Positions 1-9,927 are shown, counted from the first letter of the stretch. The stretch is DNA of 41,376 bases from Chitinophagales bacterium (GCA_025455685.1 JALOMB010000004.1:1-41376); one strand, 5' to 3'. Notes: generated from the sequence alone by a model not told the origin. Made by a program: numbers and translations.

Positions 1-1
1 A

Positions 2-1084
2 ACTACTAATCCTACACAAGTTTTCTTCGGGATCAAACTAGATGCAGGCGCTACCCTCACGGGAGAAACTGTAACGATAGGCGTAGGGGCTAACAACACT
101 ACCGCCTCTAGCAACGGAGCCAACCAAGAGCACCAAATGTTCCTAATTCCTAGATACTGGAATGTAGAAGGAACGCTCACTGGTACCGCTAGCGTTAGAT
201 TTTTCTACAATCCAAGTGAACTATCGGGAGCAGAGACCGCTAGAAATAACGCATTAGCTGCTTTACAGGCTAGTAATCCTAATACATTTGCTGTAGCTAA
301 TCCAAATGCGGAGTGGTTCAAATCTGTAGGAACTCCTTTTGATGGAGCCTACATTGCCCAAATTCAAGGAAATAAATTCCCTAGCACGGTACAGAAATTT
401 ACGCCTACCTATGGTACACAAAATGGGGTAAGCTATGTAGAACTCTCTGGAATTACATCTTTCTCTGGCGGTACAGGAGGATTTAGCTTCGGGCCTGATA
501 ATGGAAGTGGAGGAAACTCCCTTGATTTAGTTTGGGGTGAAGTCAAAGCCACTGCTACAGAGCATGGTAATAAAATCGAATGGACTACTTATGATGAACG
601 AAACACAGATTATTTCAATATCGAGTATTCTACAGACAATTTAAATTTTACAGAAGTTCAAACTAGAATCCCTGCCAAAGGTTTTTACAGTGGAGAGTCT
701 AAATATGCTACCTATCACAGCTTTAGTGCCAAAGAAGTTATTTATCGTGTAAAACAATACGACAAAGACGGTACTTTTACTCATTCCAAAAAAGTCTCAT
801 TGGCTTCATCCGGTATCATAGCGAAAAATGAATTCAAACTTCAAATCCTTGCTAATCCTATTCAAGGAGATAGACTAAAGATAAGAGTTGAAGGATATCA
901 GATTGGTTCTAATGCTAAAATTACGCTCTATAATCTCATGGGTCAGGAAATTAAATCAGTACAAACAGATTTAACTGAAAATACCGGAGATATAGCCGTG
1001 GATTGCAGTGGTTTAAGCGCTGGCACCTACCTCATGAAGTATTCAGATGGTATCAATCAGTTTACAGACAAGGTGATAAAATAG
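2..1084 (+). CDS. T9SS-sorted secreted protein, 5' truncated by window edge
   Basis: Frame is open from base 2 (TTNPTQVFFGIKLDAG...) into the listed ORF at 137. Ends in a T9SS-type C-terminal domain (LANPIQGDRLKIRV...ITLYNLMGQEI...LSAGTYLMKYSDG...). Confidence 0.85.
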   Translation, partial: TTNPTQVFFGIKLDAGATLTGETVTIGVGANNTTASSNGANQEHQMFLIPRYWNVEGTLTGTASVRFFYNPSELSGAETARNNALAALQASNPNTFAVANPNAEWFKSVGTPFDGAYIAQIQGNKFPSTVQKFTPTYGTQNGVSYVELSGITSFSGGTGGFSFGPDNGSGGNSLDLVWGEVKATATEHGNKIEWTTYDERNTDYFNIEYSTDNLNFTEVQTRIPAKGFYSGESKYATYHSFSAKEVIYRVKQYDKDGTFTHSKKVSLASSGIIAKNEFKLQILANPIQGDRLKIRVEGYQIGSNAKITLYNLMGQEIKSVQTDLTENTGDIAVDCSGLSAGTYLMKYSDGINQFTDKVIK

Positions 1085-1098
1085 AATTTTCTAGTATA

Positions 1099-1130
1099 GC
1101 ATTCGCTTGTGCAAATCAGGCGAATGCCTT
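1099..1130 (+). terminator. possible intrinsic terminator
   Basis: GCATTCGC / GCGAATGC inverted repeat 15 bp downstream of the stop, followed by CTTTT. Confidence 0.5.
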
Positions 1131-1186
1131 TTAAGTATTTTTCTGTCATTTCATCAAATAATTGATGATTATAGATTTTTTATATA

Positions 1187-1194
1187 TAGCTTTG
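1187..1194 (+). promoter_or_regulatory. Bacteroidetes-type -7 element (TAGCTTTG)
   Basis: Matches TAnnTTTG, 25 bp upstream of ATG at 1220. Confidence 0.5.
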
Positions 1195-1219
1195 CTACGT
1201 TTAAAAAACTATAACTATT

Positions 1220-4009
1220 ATGACCTCAAATTTACTAAATGTAAAACAAACCTTCAAAAGTTTTGTTTATTTATTTTTATGCTTCAATGTATTTCTACTT
1301 GCTGCCCAAGTCAACTACACACAAGATTTCGCTGGCGGAATGGCTAGCTGGACTACTACAAATAATGCAAGTAGTGTGCCTGTATTTCAAACAACTTCTA
1401 CGCTTAATTGTGGTGCTACTGCTTCCGTAAGAGGAAATTTAGCCTTTGGTGATGCAGGTACTTTTACCTCTCCTAATTTAGGGACATCCAATGGATTAGC
1501 GATGACACTTAGCTTTCAGTATAAGATTATTGATGCTGGGACCAATGCTGCTACGCTTGCAGCTGATGTAGGTACTATCAATATTCAATATCAAATTGCT
1601 AGTGGCTCTTGGATAACCATAAGATCGATTGACGAATTTAACCATAATCCATCTACTGCATGTGCTACTATTTCTAGAACTTTTACACCACCTGCAGGAG
1701 CTATGGCGATTAGATTTGATGTTACGTCTGGATCTGGGGGCAATAATTTTTATTATTTCGATGAAATTTCTACTTCCCAGCTTCCTACGCCTACATGTTT
1801 CGTTCCACAGAGTGTGGCTGTAGGCTCTATTACCGCAAATACTGCAGCAGTTACTTTTGCAGCACCTGTATCAGGCTCTCCTTCAGCTTATCAGTATGAA
1901 GTTAGAACCTCTGGAGCAGCAGGAAGTGGTGCTACTGGATTAGTTACCTCTAATTCTGTGGCTTCGGTTAGTACTATTTCGCTTACTGGACTCTCTGCTA
2001 ATACTTCTTATCAAGTCTATATGCGATCAGATTGTGGAGGTGGAGATTATTCTAGCTGGACTACTGCAAAATTTTTCTTGACTGCTCAAGATTGTATTCA
2101 GCCTACTGGACTTACTGTAAGTAATATAACCAAAAATGGTGCTCAATTTGATTGGACTTCTTATGGATTACCTACAGGATTTGAATATTCTGTCTCTACT
2201 TCAGCTACTTCACCAACGTCTGGTACATCTACAGGAAGTGCTACTAATTCCTATACGCTAGCAAGTGGACTAACTGCCAATACTAAATATTATGTGTTTG
2301 TAAGAGCAAATTGTTCAGGTGGCTCTAATAGCCCTTGGTCTGAGTCTAATAGCTTCACGACTTTATGTGATGCTACTGCGCTACCTTATAATGAAGACAT
2401 GAGTTCTGCTATTTTGCCTTATATGCCTTCTTGTGTAGTGAATGAAAATGCAAGTGGAAATGCTTGGATTTCCAATAATCCAAATGCTAATGGTTTTACT
2501 ACTACAGCGATGCGTTATAACGCAAATGCGAGTATTGCAAATGCTTGGTTCTTTACACAAGGGTTAAATTTGACTGGTGGTACTAAATACAGAGTTAATT
2601 TCGCTTATGGCTCTAGTGGCTCTAATGAGACACTTCAAGTAGCTTATGGAAGCGATCAAAGCTCAGCAGGAATGGCAAATATAGGGAATTTAACGGTTAA
2701 TCATGACAAAAAAGATACGTTCTTTTATTTTACGCCTGCTTCTTCGGGTACTTTTTATATAGGTTTTCAAGCAACATCTGCTGCTAATGCAGGTTCGCTT
2801 TTCGTAGATGATGTCAAAGTGGATGTGGCTGTTTGTAAAGCTAATACACAAGCAACTGTAGCGGCTAGTTCTCAGACTGAATTAGTCAATCAATGTGAAG
2901 CGGATACAGATGGTTGGATTTATTATTCTCCAAAAAACAATCCAAATCAGTTGATGTTTGGTATCAAAGGTGCTGGTACTGCTGTTATTAAGCCTTCGAT
3001 TACCGTTGGTAGCTTAGTGTCAAAAGAAGCGTCTAATGGATATAGTCAAGAGCACGGAATGTTTTTGATGAAGCGATATTGGAATGCTGAGTTAGTTTCT
3101 GGAAGTATTTCTAATGTAGATATTAGATTTTTTTATGATCCTACTGAGCTTACAGATGCAGAAACGGCTAGAGACAATGCTTTTACCGCTATGAAGAACG
3201 CTAATGCAAACTCTTACTCGGTGAAAAGTGCAGGTGTAGAATGGTTTAAAACCGTAGGAACTCCTTATGATGCAACATTTATGGCTGGAATCTCAGGGAA
3301 TAAATTTCCAAGTGAGGTCCTTAAATTAACAGGTACTACAGGTGTTTTGAATAGTGCTAATTATGTAGATTTCACTGGTATTACCTCATTTAGTGGTGGT
3401 ACAGGAGGATTTAGCTTCGGGCCTACCAATGGCTCTGGAAACTCTTTGGATTTAGTTTGGGGTGAAGTAAAAGCATCTATTTCTGAAAGAGGTAATAAAA
3501 TATCTTGGACTACTTATGATGAGCGAAATACAGATTATTTTAATTTAGAATTTTCTTTGGATAATGTGACTTTCATGGAAGTAGAAACTAAAATCCCTGC
3601 AAAAGGTTACTATAGTGGAGAATCTAAATACGAAGCTTATCATGCTTTGAACGAAAAAGAAATTATTTATCGCGTCAAGCAATATGACAAAGACGGTAAA
3701 TTTTCTTACTCGAAAAAAGTATCTTTGGCTTCTTCTTCGACTGTAGCTTCCAAAGAATTCTCTTTAGATATTCTTGCTAATCCAATTCAAGGAGATCGTT
3801 TGAAAATGAGAATCCACAATCAGCCGATCGGTCATATAGCCAAAGTAAAGCTATATAACCTAATGGGTCAAGAAGTTATCGCTTCTCAGATTGCTTTGAC
3901 TGCACAGACTAGTGATATCGCTTTAGATTGTACTTCGCTTAGTGCAGGTACTTATATGATGAAGTATTCAGATGGTGTCAATCAAATTACTCAGAAAGTT
4001 GTCAGATAA
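1220..4009 (+). CDS. secreted fibronectin type III-like multidomain protein with T9SS C-terminal domain
   Basis: N-terminal signal-like segment; repeated FN3-like units (LTGLSANTSYQVYMRSDCGGGDYSSWT; LTANTKYYVFVRANCSGGSNSPWSE); C-terminal LANPIQGDRL...LYNLMGQE...LSAGTYMMKYSDG. Confidence 0.9.
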   Translation: MTSNLLNVKQTFKSFVYLFLCFNVFLLAAQVNYTQDFAGGMASWTTTNNASSVPVFQTTSTLNCGATASVRGNLAFGDAGTFTSPNLGTSNGLAMTLSFQYKIIDAGTNAATLAADVGTINIQYQIASGSWITIRSIDEFNHNPSTACATISRTFTPPAGAMAIRFDVTSGSGGNNFYYFDEISTSQLPTPTCFVPQSVAVGSITANTAAVTFAAPVSGSPSAYQYEVRTSGAAGSGATGLVTSNSVASVSTISLTGLSANTSYQVYMRSDCGGGDYSSWTTAKFFLTAQDCIQPTGLTVSNITKNGAQFDWTSYGLPTGFEYSVSTSATSPTSGTSTGSATNSYTLASGLTANTKYYVFVRANCSGGSNSPWSESNSFTTLCDATALPYNEDMSSAILPYMPSCVVNENASGNAWISNNPNANGFTTTAMRYNANASIANAWFFTQGLNLTGGTKYRVNFAYGSSGSNETLQVAYGSDQSSAGMANIGNLTVNHDKKDTFFYFTPASSGTFYIGFQATSAANAGSLFVDDVKVDVAVCKANTQATVAASSQTELVNQCEADTDGWIYYSPKNNPNQLMFGIKGAGTAVIKPSITVGSLVSKEASNGYSQEHGMFLMKRYWNAELVSGSISNVDIRFFYDPTELTDAETARDNAFTAMKNANANSYSVKSAGVEWFKTVGTPYDATFMAGISGNKFPSEVLKLTGTTGVLNSANYVDFTGITSFSGGTGGFSFGPTNGSGNSLDLVWGEVKASISERGNKISWTTYDERNTDYFNLEFSLDNVTFMEVETKIPAKGYYSGESKYEAYHALNEKEIIYRVKQYDKDGKFSYSKKVSLASSSTVASKEFSLDILANPIQGDRLKMRIHNQPIGHIAKVKLYNLMGQEVIASQIALTAQTSDIALDCTSLSAGTYMMKYSDGVNQITQKVVR

Positions 4010-4030
4010 TATAGTTTTTTCATAATTTTT

Positions 4031-4064
4031 AAATCCATTTGTTTCGGCAAATGGATTTTTTTTT
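4031..4064 (+). terminator. intrinsic terminator
   Basis: AAATCCATTTG-tttcgg-CAAATGGATTT hairpin followed by a T run. Confidence 0.85.
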
Positions 4065-4081
4065 GATTAATTTTTTTGTAT

Positions 4082-4100
4082 TATTTTTGTTTTATTTTTG
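4082..4100 (+). promoter_or_regulatory. two TATTTTTG -7-like elements in tandem (4082-4089 and 4093-4100)
   Basis: Two exact TAnnTTTG matches 11 bp apart, upstream of ATG 4128. Confidence 0.5.
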
Positions 4101-4127
4101 CGTTCCTATAATTATAAATTTAATCCG

Positions 4128-4958
4128 ATGAAATTAATATATATATGTTTTTGTGTTTTATTTCAGAGTTTACTTGTAGCGCAAGTTGGAATTGGTACTA
4201 CATCACCCGATAATTCAAGCGAATTAGAGATTAAAAGCTCTAATAGAGGTCTTCTAATCCCAAGAATGACTGCTGCTCAGCGAAATGCTATAGGCTCACC
4301 TGCGGATGGATTGCTCGTGTATCAAACGGATGGTAGCAAAGGATTGTATATGTTTGTAACCAATGTTTGGGTCGAGCTAAAGCCCGCTTCAACACAAGTC
4401 GGAGATATCAAACAAGGCGCACAAAATTCAGACCACAATGGCTGGGTAAAAATGGATGGTAGAGCTTTAACTAGTTTAACCCCAACACAAATTGCTGCGG
4501 CTATGTCACTAGGCATGACGACTAATTTACCAGATGCTACTGATAGAGTTGTCAAACAAAATGGGACTACACTACAATTAGGTGGAAACAATTCAGTAAC
4601 CCTATCTCAGTCCAATTTACCCAATATAAACCTCAGCGCAACTACGTCAACATCAGGAAATCATACGCACGGAGCTAGCTCAAGCTGGACAGGTGGACAC
4701 AATCATGGCTTTAATGATAGAGGTCGTGGAGGTACAGTTTGGATTACTCCTTTAAATTGGTGGGGTACAGGATTGGCTAGAGATTTGGATGGATGGGATA
4801 ATACATCATGGAATGGAGATCATAGTCATACGATTACAGTCGATCAAGCAGGGTCTCATAACCATACAGTTATTACGCCTTTGGGAGGGAGTGCTTCACC
4901 ACTTTCTGTAAGAGATGCGTGGATTTCAGCCAATACATTTATTTATTTAGGTCAATAA
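4128..4958 (+). CDS. secreted protein with 'GIGTTSP...[13 protein letters not shown]' N-terminal module and phage tail-collar/tail-fibre-tip-like C-terminal region
   Basis: ORF track starts at 4098 (TTG); ATG 4128 begins a signal peptide ([19 protein letters not shown]). C-terminal region has [19 protein letters not shown], four HxH motifs and the ending [10 protein letters not shown]. Confidence 0.8.
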   Translation: MKLIYICFCVLFQSLLVAQVGIGTTSPDNSSELEIKSSNRGLLIPRMTAAQRNAIGSPADGLLVYQTDGSKGLYMFVTNVWVELKPASTQVGDIKQGAQNSDHNGWVKMDGRALTSLTPTQIAAAMSLGMTTNLPDATDRVVKQNGTTLQLGGNNSVTLSQSNLPNINLSATTSTSGNHTHGASSSWTGGHNHGFNDRGRGGTVWITPLNWWGTGLARDLDGWDNTSWNGDHSHTITVDQAGSHNHTVITPLGGSASPLSVRDAWISANTFIYLGQ

Positions 4959-4959
4959 A

Positions 4960-6354
4960 ATGAAACAATTTTTTGTTTTTTTGTTATTTCTGCCTTTTTG
5001 GGCTATAAGTCAGCTTTGGATACCTAATTCTTCCACGGTCGCTATAGCTGGCAATTCTGTATTAGCGAGTAAATATGAAACACAAATTATAGATAGCATT
5101 CATCCTTTAATGAACTCTGGCTATTTGCATTTAAATGCAACCCAAAGGCAGTTTTTAGCCCTCAAATTCGCTCCAAAATTATCTATAAATAATGTGAGCC
5201 ATGTAGAGCTTATTCAAAATTCGATGCAGCTCAGAGATAGCTTGCATTTACAAGCTGGGATTTTGAAGACAAATGGGTTTTCGGTCGATATGCTTCAAGG
5301 CAGTGTTATAAGAGGAAATTTCGGCAATTCAACTCATGTGGAAGGCTTTTTAGGCAAATATGGACAAACAGCCTTTAATTTTCCAATGGGGCATCAAGGC
5401 TATTATGCCCCAATTGAGATTTCAGCGCCTAGCAATCCTTTAGATTTTTTTCGAGCGCATTATCGACATGAATCACCTGACGTAGCAGGCTTTTTTAGAA
5501 ATCAAATTTTAGCTACCTTAAGACATGTAAGCAATGTGGAATATTGGGAGTTAGAAAGAATTCATGGTACAAGCTCCGTAATGGTCTCCTTGAGCTATGA
5601 TAGTATTCGAAGTGGCGGCATTTCAGATGTTGCTAACCTTTTGATAGCAAAGTGGGATGGCTCACTATGGATAGACTTAGGTGGCGTACCTAGTAGTTTG
5701 AATGCTGCAAGTGGTTGGATTGCATCACCTGTACTCAGCAGTTTTGGACCATTAACGCTAGGAAGTTTGAACGCTTTTAATCCTTTGCCGCTTATATTCA
5801 AGCATGTAGCTGCTTCTAGAACTGAGCTTGGCAATAAAATTGAATGGACTACTTATGATGAGCAAAACACAGAATATTTCAATATAGAATTTTCTTTGGA
5901 TAATGCGACTTTCCTAGAAGTAGAGACTAAGATTCCAGCCAAAGGCTTTTATAGTGGTGAGGCGAAATATGAGGCATATCATGCTTTGAACGAAAAAGAA
6001 ATTATTTATCGTGTAAAGCAATACGACAAAGACGGTAATTTTTCTTACTCAAAAAAAGTACTTTTATCTGATGAAATAGTATTGAATCCTGAGTCTTTTT
6101 CTATTGAAATACTAGAAAATCCAATTAAATCTTCTTTCTTGACTTTTCAAGTTTTAGGAATTGCGCAGCCCACAGAAGCCAAAATTCAAATCTATAATTT
6201 GCTTGGGAAGTTAGTTTTTGAATCGTCTTTTGACATTAACCCAAATGAAAAACACGCTATAGATGTAGCAAATTTATCTAGTGGAATGTATATGATGAAC
6301 TATCACGATGCGCATCATAAGAAATCTATAAAGTTTATTAAAAGTAATTTTTAA
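4960..6354 (+). CDS. secreted protein with T9SS C-terminal domain
   Basis: Signal peptide MKQFFVFLLFLPFWAIS; C-terminal module GNKIEWTTYDEQNTEYFNIEF...KIQIYNLLGKLVFES...LSSGMYMMNYHD shared with the two upstream T9SS proteins. Confidence 0.85.
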   Translation: MKQFFVFLLFLPFWAISQLWIPNSSTVAIAGNSVLASKYETQIIDSIHPLMNSGYLHLNATQRQFLALKFAPKLSINNVSHVELIQNSMQLRDSLHLQAGILKTNGFSVDMLQGSVIRGNFGNSTHVEGFLGKYGQTAFNFPMGHQGYYAPIEISAPSNPLDFFRAHYRHESPDVAGFFRNQILATLRHVSNVEYWELERIHGTSSVMVSLSYDSIRSGGISDVANLLIAKWDGSLWIDLGGVPSSLNAASGWIASPVLSSFGPLTLGSLNAFNPLPLIFKHVAASRTELGNKIEWTTYDEQNTEYFNIEFSLDNATFLEVETKIPAKGFYSGEAKYEAYHALNEKEIIYRVKQYDKDGNFSYSKKVLLSDEIVLNPESFSIEILENPIKSSFLTFQVLGIAQPTEAKIQIYNLLGKLVFESSFDINPNEKHAIDVANLSSGMYMMNYHDAHHKKSIKFIKSNF

Positions 6355-6384
6355 GCTTAATAATTCTGTATAATTTTTTTTTAG

Positions 6385-6392
6385 TATCTTTG
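6385..6392 (+). promoter_or_regulatory. Bacteroidetes-type -7 element (TATCTTTG)
   Basis: TAnnTTTG match 20 bp upstream of udk ATG. Confidence 0.6.
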
Positions 6393-6412
6393 TACACAAA
6401 TCTCAGAAAGTC

Positions 6413-7033
6413 ATGATTATAGGTATTGCAGGAGGCACGGGTTCAGGAAAAACAACCGTAGTCAAGAAAATCATGGCACATTTCAAAGATGAAGGAGTAT
6501 CATTGATATCTCAAGATAATTATTATAGAGATAATGGACATTTAAGCATTGAAGAAAAAAAAGCTATAAATTTTGATCACCCTGAATCCTTAGAATTTGA
6601 GTTGCTTACACAGCATATTCAAATGCTCAAATCAGGTCGGACTATTGCACAGCCACTATATGATTATACGACATGTAGTAGATTAAATAAAGTTAAATCA
6701 ATAAATTCAAACAAAGTTATTTTAGTAGAAGGAATTTTGATTTTCACCTGCAAAGAACTTAGGGATTTGTTAGATATCAAAATTTTCGTGGAAGCTCCTG
6801 ATGATGAGCGACTGATTAGAGTGATAGAGCGAGATATACGAGAGCGCAATCGCGATGTTACAGAGGTTTTAAGTCGATATCTTCATACGGTTAAGCCCAT
6901 GCATGACTTATTTATAGAGCCTTCTAAGAAGTTTGCCGATATTATTTTACCAATTGGTGGAAACAATAAAGTAGCTATCAAAATGATCATTGATTTAATA
7001 GATACCAAAATTCAAAAAAGCCTTCAATCATGA
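6413..7033 (+). CDS. udk: uridine kinase
   Basis: GIAGGTGSGKTTV Walker A, SQDNYYRD, NFDHPESLEFELL, RYLHTVKPMHDLFIEPSKKFADIILP. Confidence 0.93.
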   Translation: MIIGIAGGTGSGKTTVVKKIMAHFKDEGVSLISQDNYYRDNGHLSIEEKKAINFDHPESLEFELLTQHIQMLKSGRTIAQPLYDYTTCSRLNKVKSINSNKVILVEGILIFTCKELRDLLDIKIFVEAPDDERLIRVIERDIRERNRDVTEVLSRYLHTVKPMHDLFIEPSKKFADIILPIGGNNKVAIKMIIDLIDTKIQKSLQS

Positions 7034-8025
7034 GTCAAGTAGTCGCTATTACAGGAGCAAATGGATTTGTAGGCTCACATCTAGCAACACAACTCCTCGA
7101 AGAAGGTTACGAAGTACATTGTATTGTTAGAAAAGGCAGTAATATTAATGCTTTAAAAGATTTAAATTGTACGATACACCCAATAGGCTTGTTAGACACA
7201 GATGCTTTGGTTTCTTTGTTTAAGCAATATAATATTACTTGGATTTTTCATCTTGCAGGTACGGTCAAGGCCCTCAAGCTCGATGATTATATCTCTGGCA
7301 ATGTCACGCCTACAGAAAATATTCTGAAAGCTGCCTCGCAAGTATCGAATATTCAGAAAATAGTCATGACATCTTCCCTCGCAGCTACCGCTCCTACGAC
7401 TGTAGGCAAACCAAATGATGAAAATGTGGAAAACAAACCGTTGACTGATTATGGTCGTTCGAAAGTAATGCAAGAAGAATTAGCAAAACAATATTTTGAC
7501 ACATTAAATATCACAATAGTTAGGCCTCCTGTGGTATATGGCGAGCGAGATACAGAAGTTCTTTTGTTTTTTCAAACCGTAAAAAAGGGAATTTTACCAC
7601 TTATAGGAAAAGAAAATCAAAGCTTATCTTTGGTCTATGTTGGAGATTTGGTCAGAGGTCTTATTGATGCAGCGGTTAATTCACAAATTACCAAAAGTCA
7701 AACCTATTTTCTCGGAGGACATCAAGATGAGTATTTGTGGAAAGATATCGCGGATATTGTATCTCAGACTTTTGGTAAGTCTTATTTCACGATACGTGTC
7801 CCTAAGTTTTTAGTTCATTATATCGCAGGAATATCCGAATTCATAGCTAAAATAATGGGAAAGGTCGCTATACTCAACCGACAAAAAGCGGATGAAATGG
7901 TATGTCCTTCTTGGTCTTGCACTTCAGCCAAAGCCAATAGAGACTTTGGCTATACCCCAAAAATGTCTTTGCAAGAAGGCTTGACTAAAACCTTAGCTTG
8001 GTATCGAAATCATCAATGGATGTAA
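7030..8025 (+). CDS. NAD-dependent epimerase/dehydratase (extended SDR)
   Basis: ITGANGFVGSHLATQLLEEGYEV; YGRSKVMQEE (YxxxK). Confidence 0.88.
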   Translation: MSQVVAITGANGFVGSHLATQLLEEGYEVHCIVRKGSNINALKDLNCTIHPIGLLDTDALVSLFKQYNITWIFHLAGTVKALKLDDYISGNVTPTENILKAASQVSNIQKIVMTSSLAATAPTTVGKPNDENVENKPLTDYGRSKVMQEELAKQYFDTLNITIVRPPVVYGERDTEVLLFFQTVKKGILPLIGKENQSLSLVYVGDLVRGLIDAAVNSQITKSQTYFLGGHQDEYLWKDIADIVSQTFGKSYFTIRVPKFLVHYIAGISEFIAKIMGKVAILNRQKADEMVCPSWSCTSAKANRDFGYTPKMSLQEGLTKTLAWYRNHQWM

Positions 8026-8084
8026 TTTTTTTGACTTGTTCAATTTGTATTTAAAATTAAATCAGTAAAATAAGAAAAAAAGTA

Positions 8085-8092
8085 TATTTTTG
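8085..8092 (+). promoter_or_regulatory. -7-like element (TATTTTTG)
   Basis: TAnnTTTG match 17 bp upstream of ATG 8110. Confidence 0.5.
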
Positions 8093-8109
8093 GCGGTATT
8101 TAAGCCTTC

Positions 8110-9927
8110 ATGTCTGAATTTTCTGACTCTTACTCCGCTTCCCATATTAATCAAGGCCTTGTCTTGAGATTTTTACCGTATTTCAAAGGATATTGGAGTC
8201 GCTTAGCCTTGGCTATGTTTTTTTTGGCCTTAGTAATTTATTTAAGAAGTGTGGAACCGCTTGTTTTTCAGTATTTTGTCGATTACTTAGCGCATTTTAA
8301 CAAAACTACGGAACATTATATAGGGAATTTGATGAGAAAATTCATCGATTTGACTTCAACTGACGTAATGAAGATAGCCTTTCATTTTGGCATTTTTTAT
8401 GTAGTAGCGACTTTGGTGCGTGTATCGAGTGCGGCTATATATAGATATCTGATTTATGAAGTGATAGAAATGGTCTTATATCGTTTTAGAGTACATGTAT
8501 TTAGTCATTTTCAGTGGGCTGATATGTCGAGTTATATTCAGATTACCAAAGGAGAGATGATTCAGCGGTTATCAGGTGATTTTGAAACGCTAAGACAGGC
8601 CTTGTCAAATCATATCATGGAATCCCTTTCGAATTCATTACTTTTATTTATCGTCATTTTTTCTATTTATGGCAACTATCCTTTTTTGGCTTGGATTAGT
8701 TTGGCTTGGGTTGTTTTACTGTTTGCTATTAGTTTTGTATTCTTCATTTATGAAGCCAAAGTATGGGAATATCACGAAATCCAATCAGATAAACTCGTGC
8801 AAATAGTTCAAGAGTATATTCAAAATATCAAAACGGTATTCATCTTTAATTATATTTCGCAAGCTTTTGAGAAATTTAATCATCAAAACCAAGCAAAATA
8901 TAGCGCTGGATTAAGTCAAAACAAACTTCATTCGATTTATTGGCCTTTGACCGATTTTCTTATACTCACAATGCAGCTATCAGCCGTAATAATATCGGTA
9001 TATGGCTATTTTCATGGAGCGATTTCTTTAGGACAGCTTTTGGCGAATTATTCTTTGGTAGCTATGGTGAGTTGGCCTATTAGAAGTCTAGGCAGGAGTC
9101 TATCTCAGCTAGGTATGGCCAAAATCGCGCTAAAAAGATTATTTGAAATACTCGATCTACCTAAAGAAGATATGAATAGTGAGGGTTTTGCTTTCGAAAA
9201 CGGAGCAATAGAAGTTCGTGATTTGAGCTTTCAATATAATAAGACCAAAGTACTAGAAAAACTCAATTTTCATTTGCCACAAGGCAAGCGTATGGCTATA
9301 ATTGGCCGATTTTCTTCAGGAAAGACCACATTGACTAAGCTAATGCTAGGTTTGTATCCAATATCAGAAGGGGAGATTCGAATAGGAAATCACGCTATTT
9401 CTCAAATCAACAAAATATCACTTCGCGCTCATATCGCTTTAATGATGCAGCAATCCGTGCTTTTTCATATGAGTATTCGAGATAATTTAAGTTACGCTTC
9501 AAAAGAGACTCAAATAGAAAGCATGCAACAGGCCTTGGAAATGGCACGTTTGGATTTAAGTCCCTTTGAGCAGCAATGGGATACGATAGTAGGTGAACGC
9601 GGCGTAACGCTTTCGGGTGGTCAACGTCAAAGAATGAATATCGCTCGAGGATTGCTTCAAAATTCATCTATTTTAATTTTAGATGATGTTAGCTCAGCCT
9701 TAGATAGTCATACGGAGCAGGAGGTTATGGAAAATTTATTGACTCAATTTCCTAACAAAACTATGTTAGTGATTAGCAACAGATTAACGACTTTGGATTA
9801 TGTAGATTATGTTTTGGTATTGACTCAAAACGGTACACAAGAGTTTTTTGGCTCTGTGTCAGATGCCAAAGAACATAGTACTTATCTACAAAACTTAATT
9901 CAGGTATATGATAATTCAATTCAATGA
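8110..9927 (+). CDS. ABC exporter half-transporter (TMD-NBD), degenerate catalytic residues
   Basis: Walker A GRFSSGKT, signature LSGGQRQR, Walker B LILDD, H-loop position ISNRLTT. Confidence 0.9.
   Translation: MSEFSDSYSASHINQGLVLRFLPYFKGYWSRLALAMFFLALVIYLRSVEPLVFQYFVDYLAHFNKTTEHYIGNLMRKFIDLTSTDVMKIAFHFGIFYVVATLVRVSSAAIYRYLIYEVIEMVLYRFRVHVFSHFQWADMSSYIQITKGEMIQRLSGDFETLRQALSNHIMESLSNSLLLFIVIFSIYGNYPFLAWISLAWVVLLFAISFVFFIYEAKVWEYHEIQSDKLVQIVQEYIQNIKTVFIFNYISQAFEKFNHQNQAKYSAGLSQNKLHSIYWPLTDFLILTMQLSAVIISVYGYFHGAISLGQLLANYSLVAMVSWPIRSLGRSLSQLGMAKIALKRLFEILDLPKEDMNSEGFAFENGAIEVRDLSFQYNKTKVLEKLNFHLPQGKRMAIIGRFSSGKTTLTKLMLGLYPISEGEIRIGNHAISQINKISLRAHIALMMQQSVLFHMSIRDNLSYASKETQIESMQQALEMARLDLSPFEQQWDTIVGERGVTLSGGQRQRMNIARGLLQNSSILILDDVSSALDSHTEQEVMENLLTQFPNKTMLVISNRLTTLDYVDYVLVLTQNGTQEFFGSVSDAKEHSTYLQNLIQVYDNSIQ

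Noticed and set aside
1162-1347. ORF of 61 aa overlapping the start of the fibronectin-like gene
   Set aside because: Out-of-frame shadow of the 929-aa CDS with no family signal.
4322-4591. Minus-strand 89-aa ORF
   Set aside because: Antisense to a well-supported CDS; composition typical of a shadow ORF. The same applies to the other short antisense ORFs (5595, 6664, 7192, 9407, 13438, 15891, 25011, 28130, 28537, 32333, 36435, 38228, 39678).
4128-4958. Prophage or extracellular contractile injection system
   Set aside because: Tail-fibre-like region is present, but no sheath, baseplate, capsid, integrase or lysis genes are in the window.
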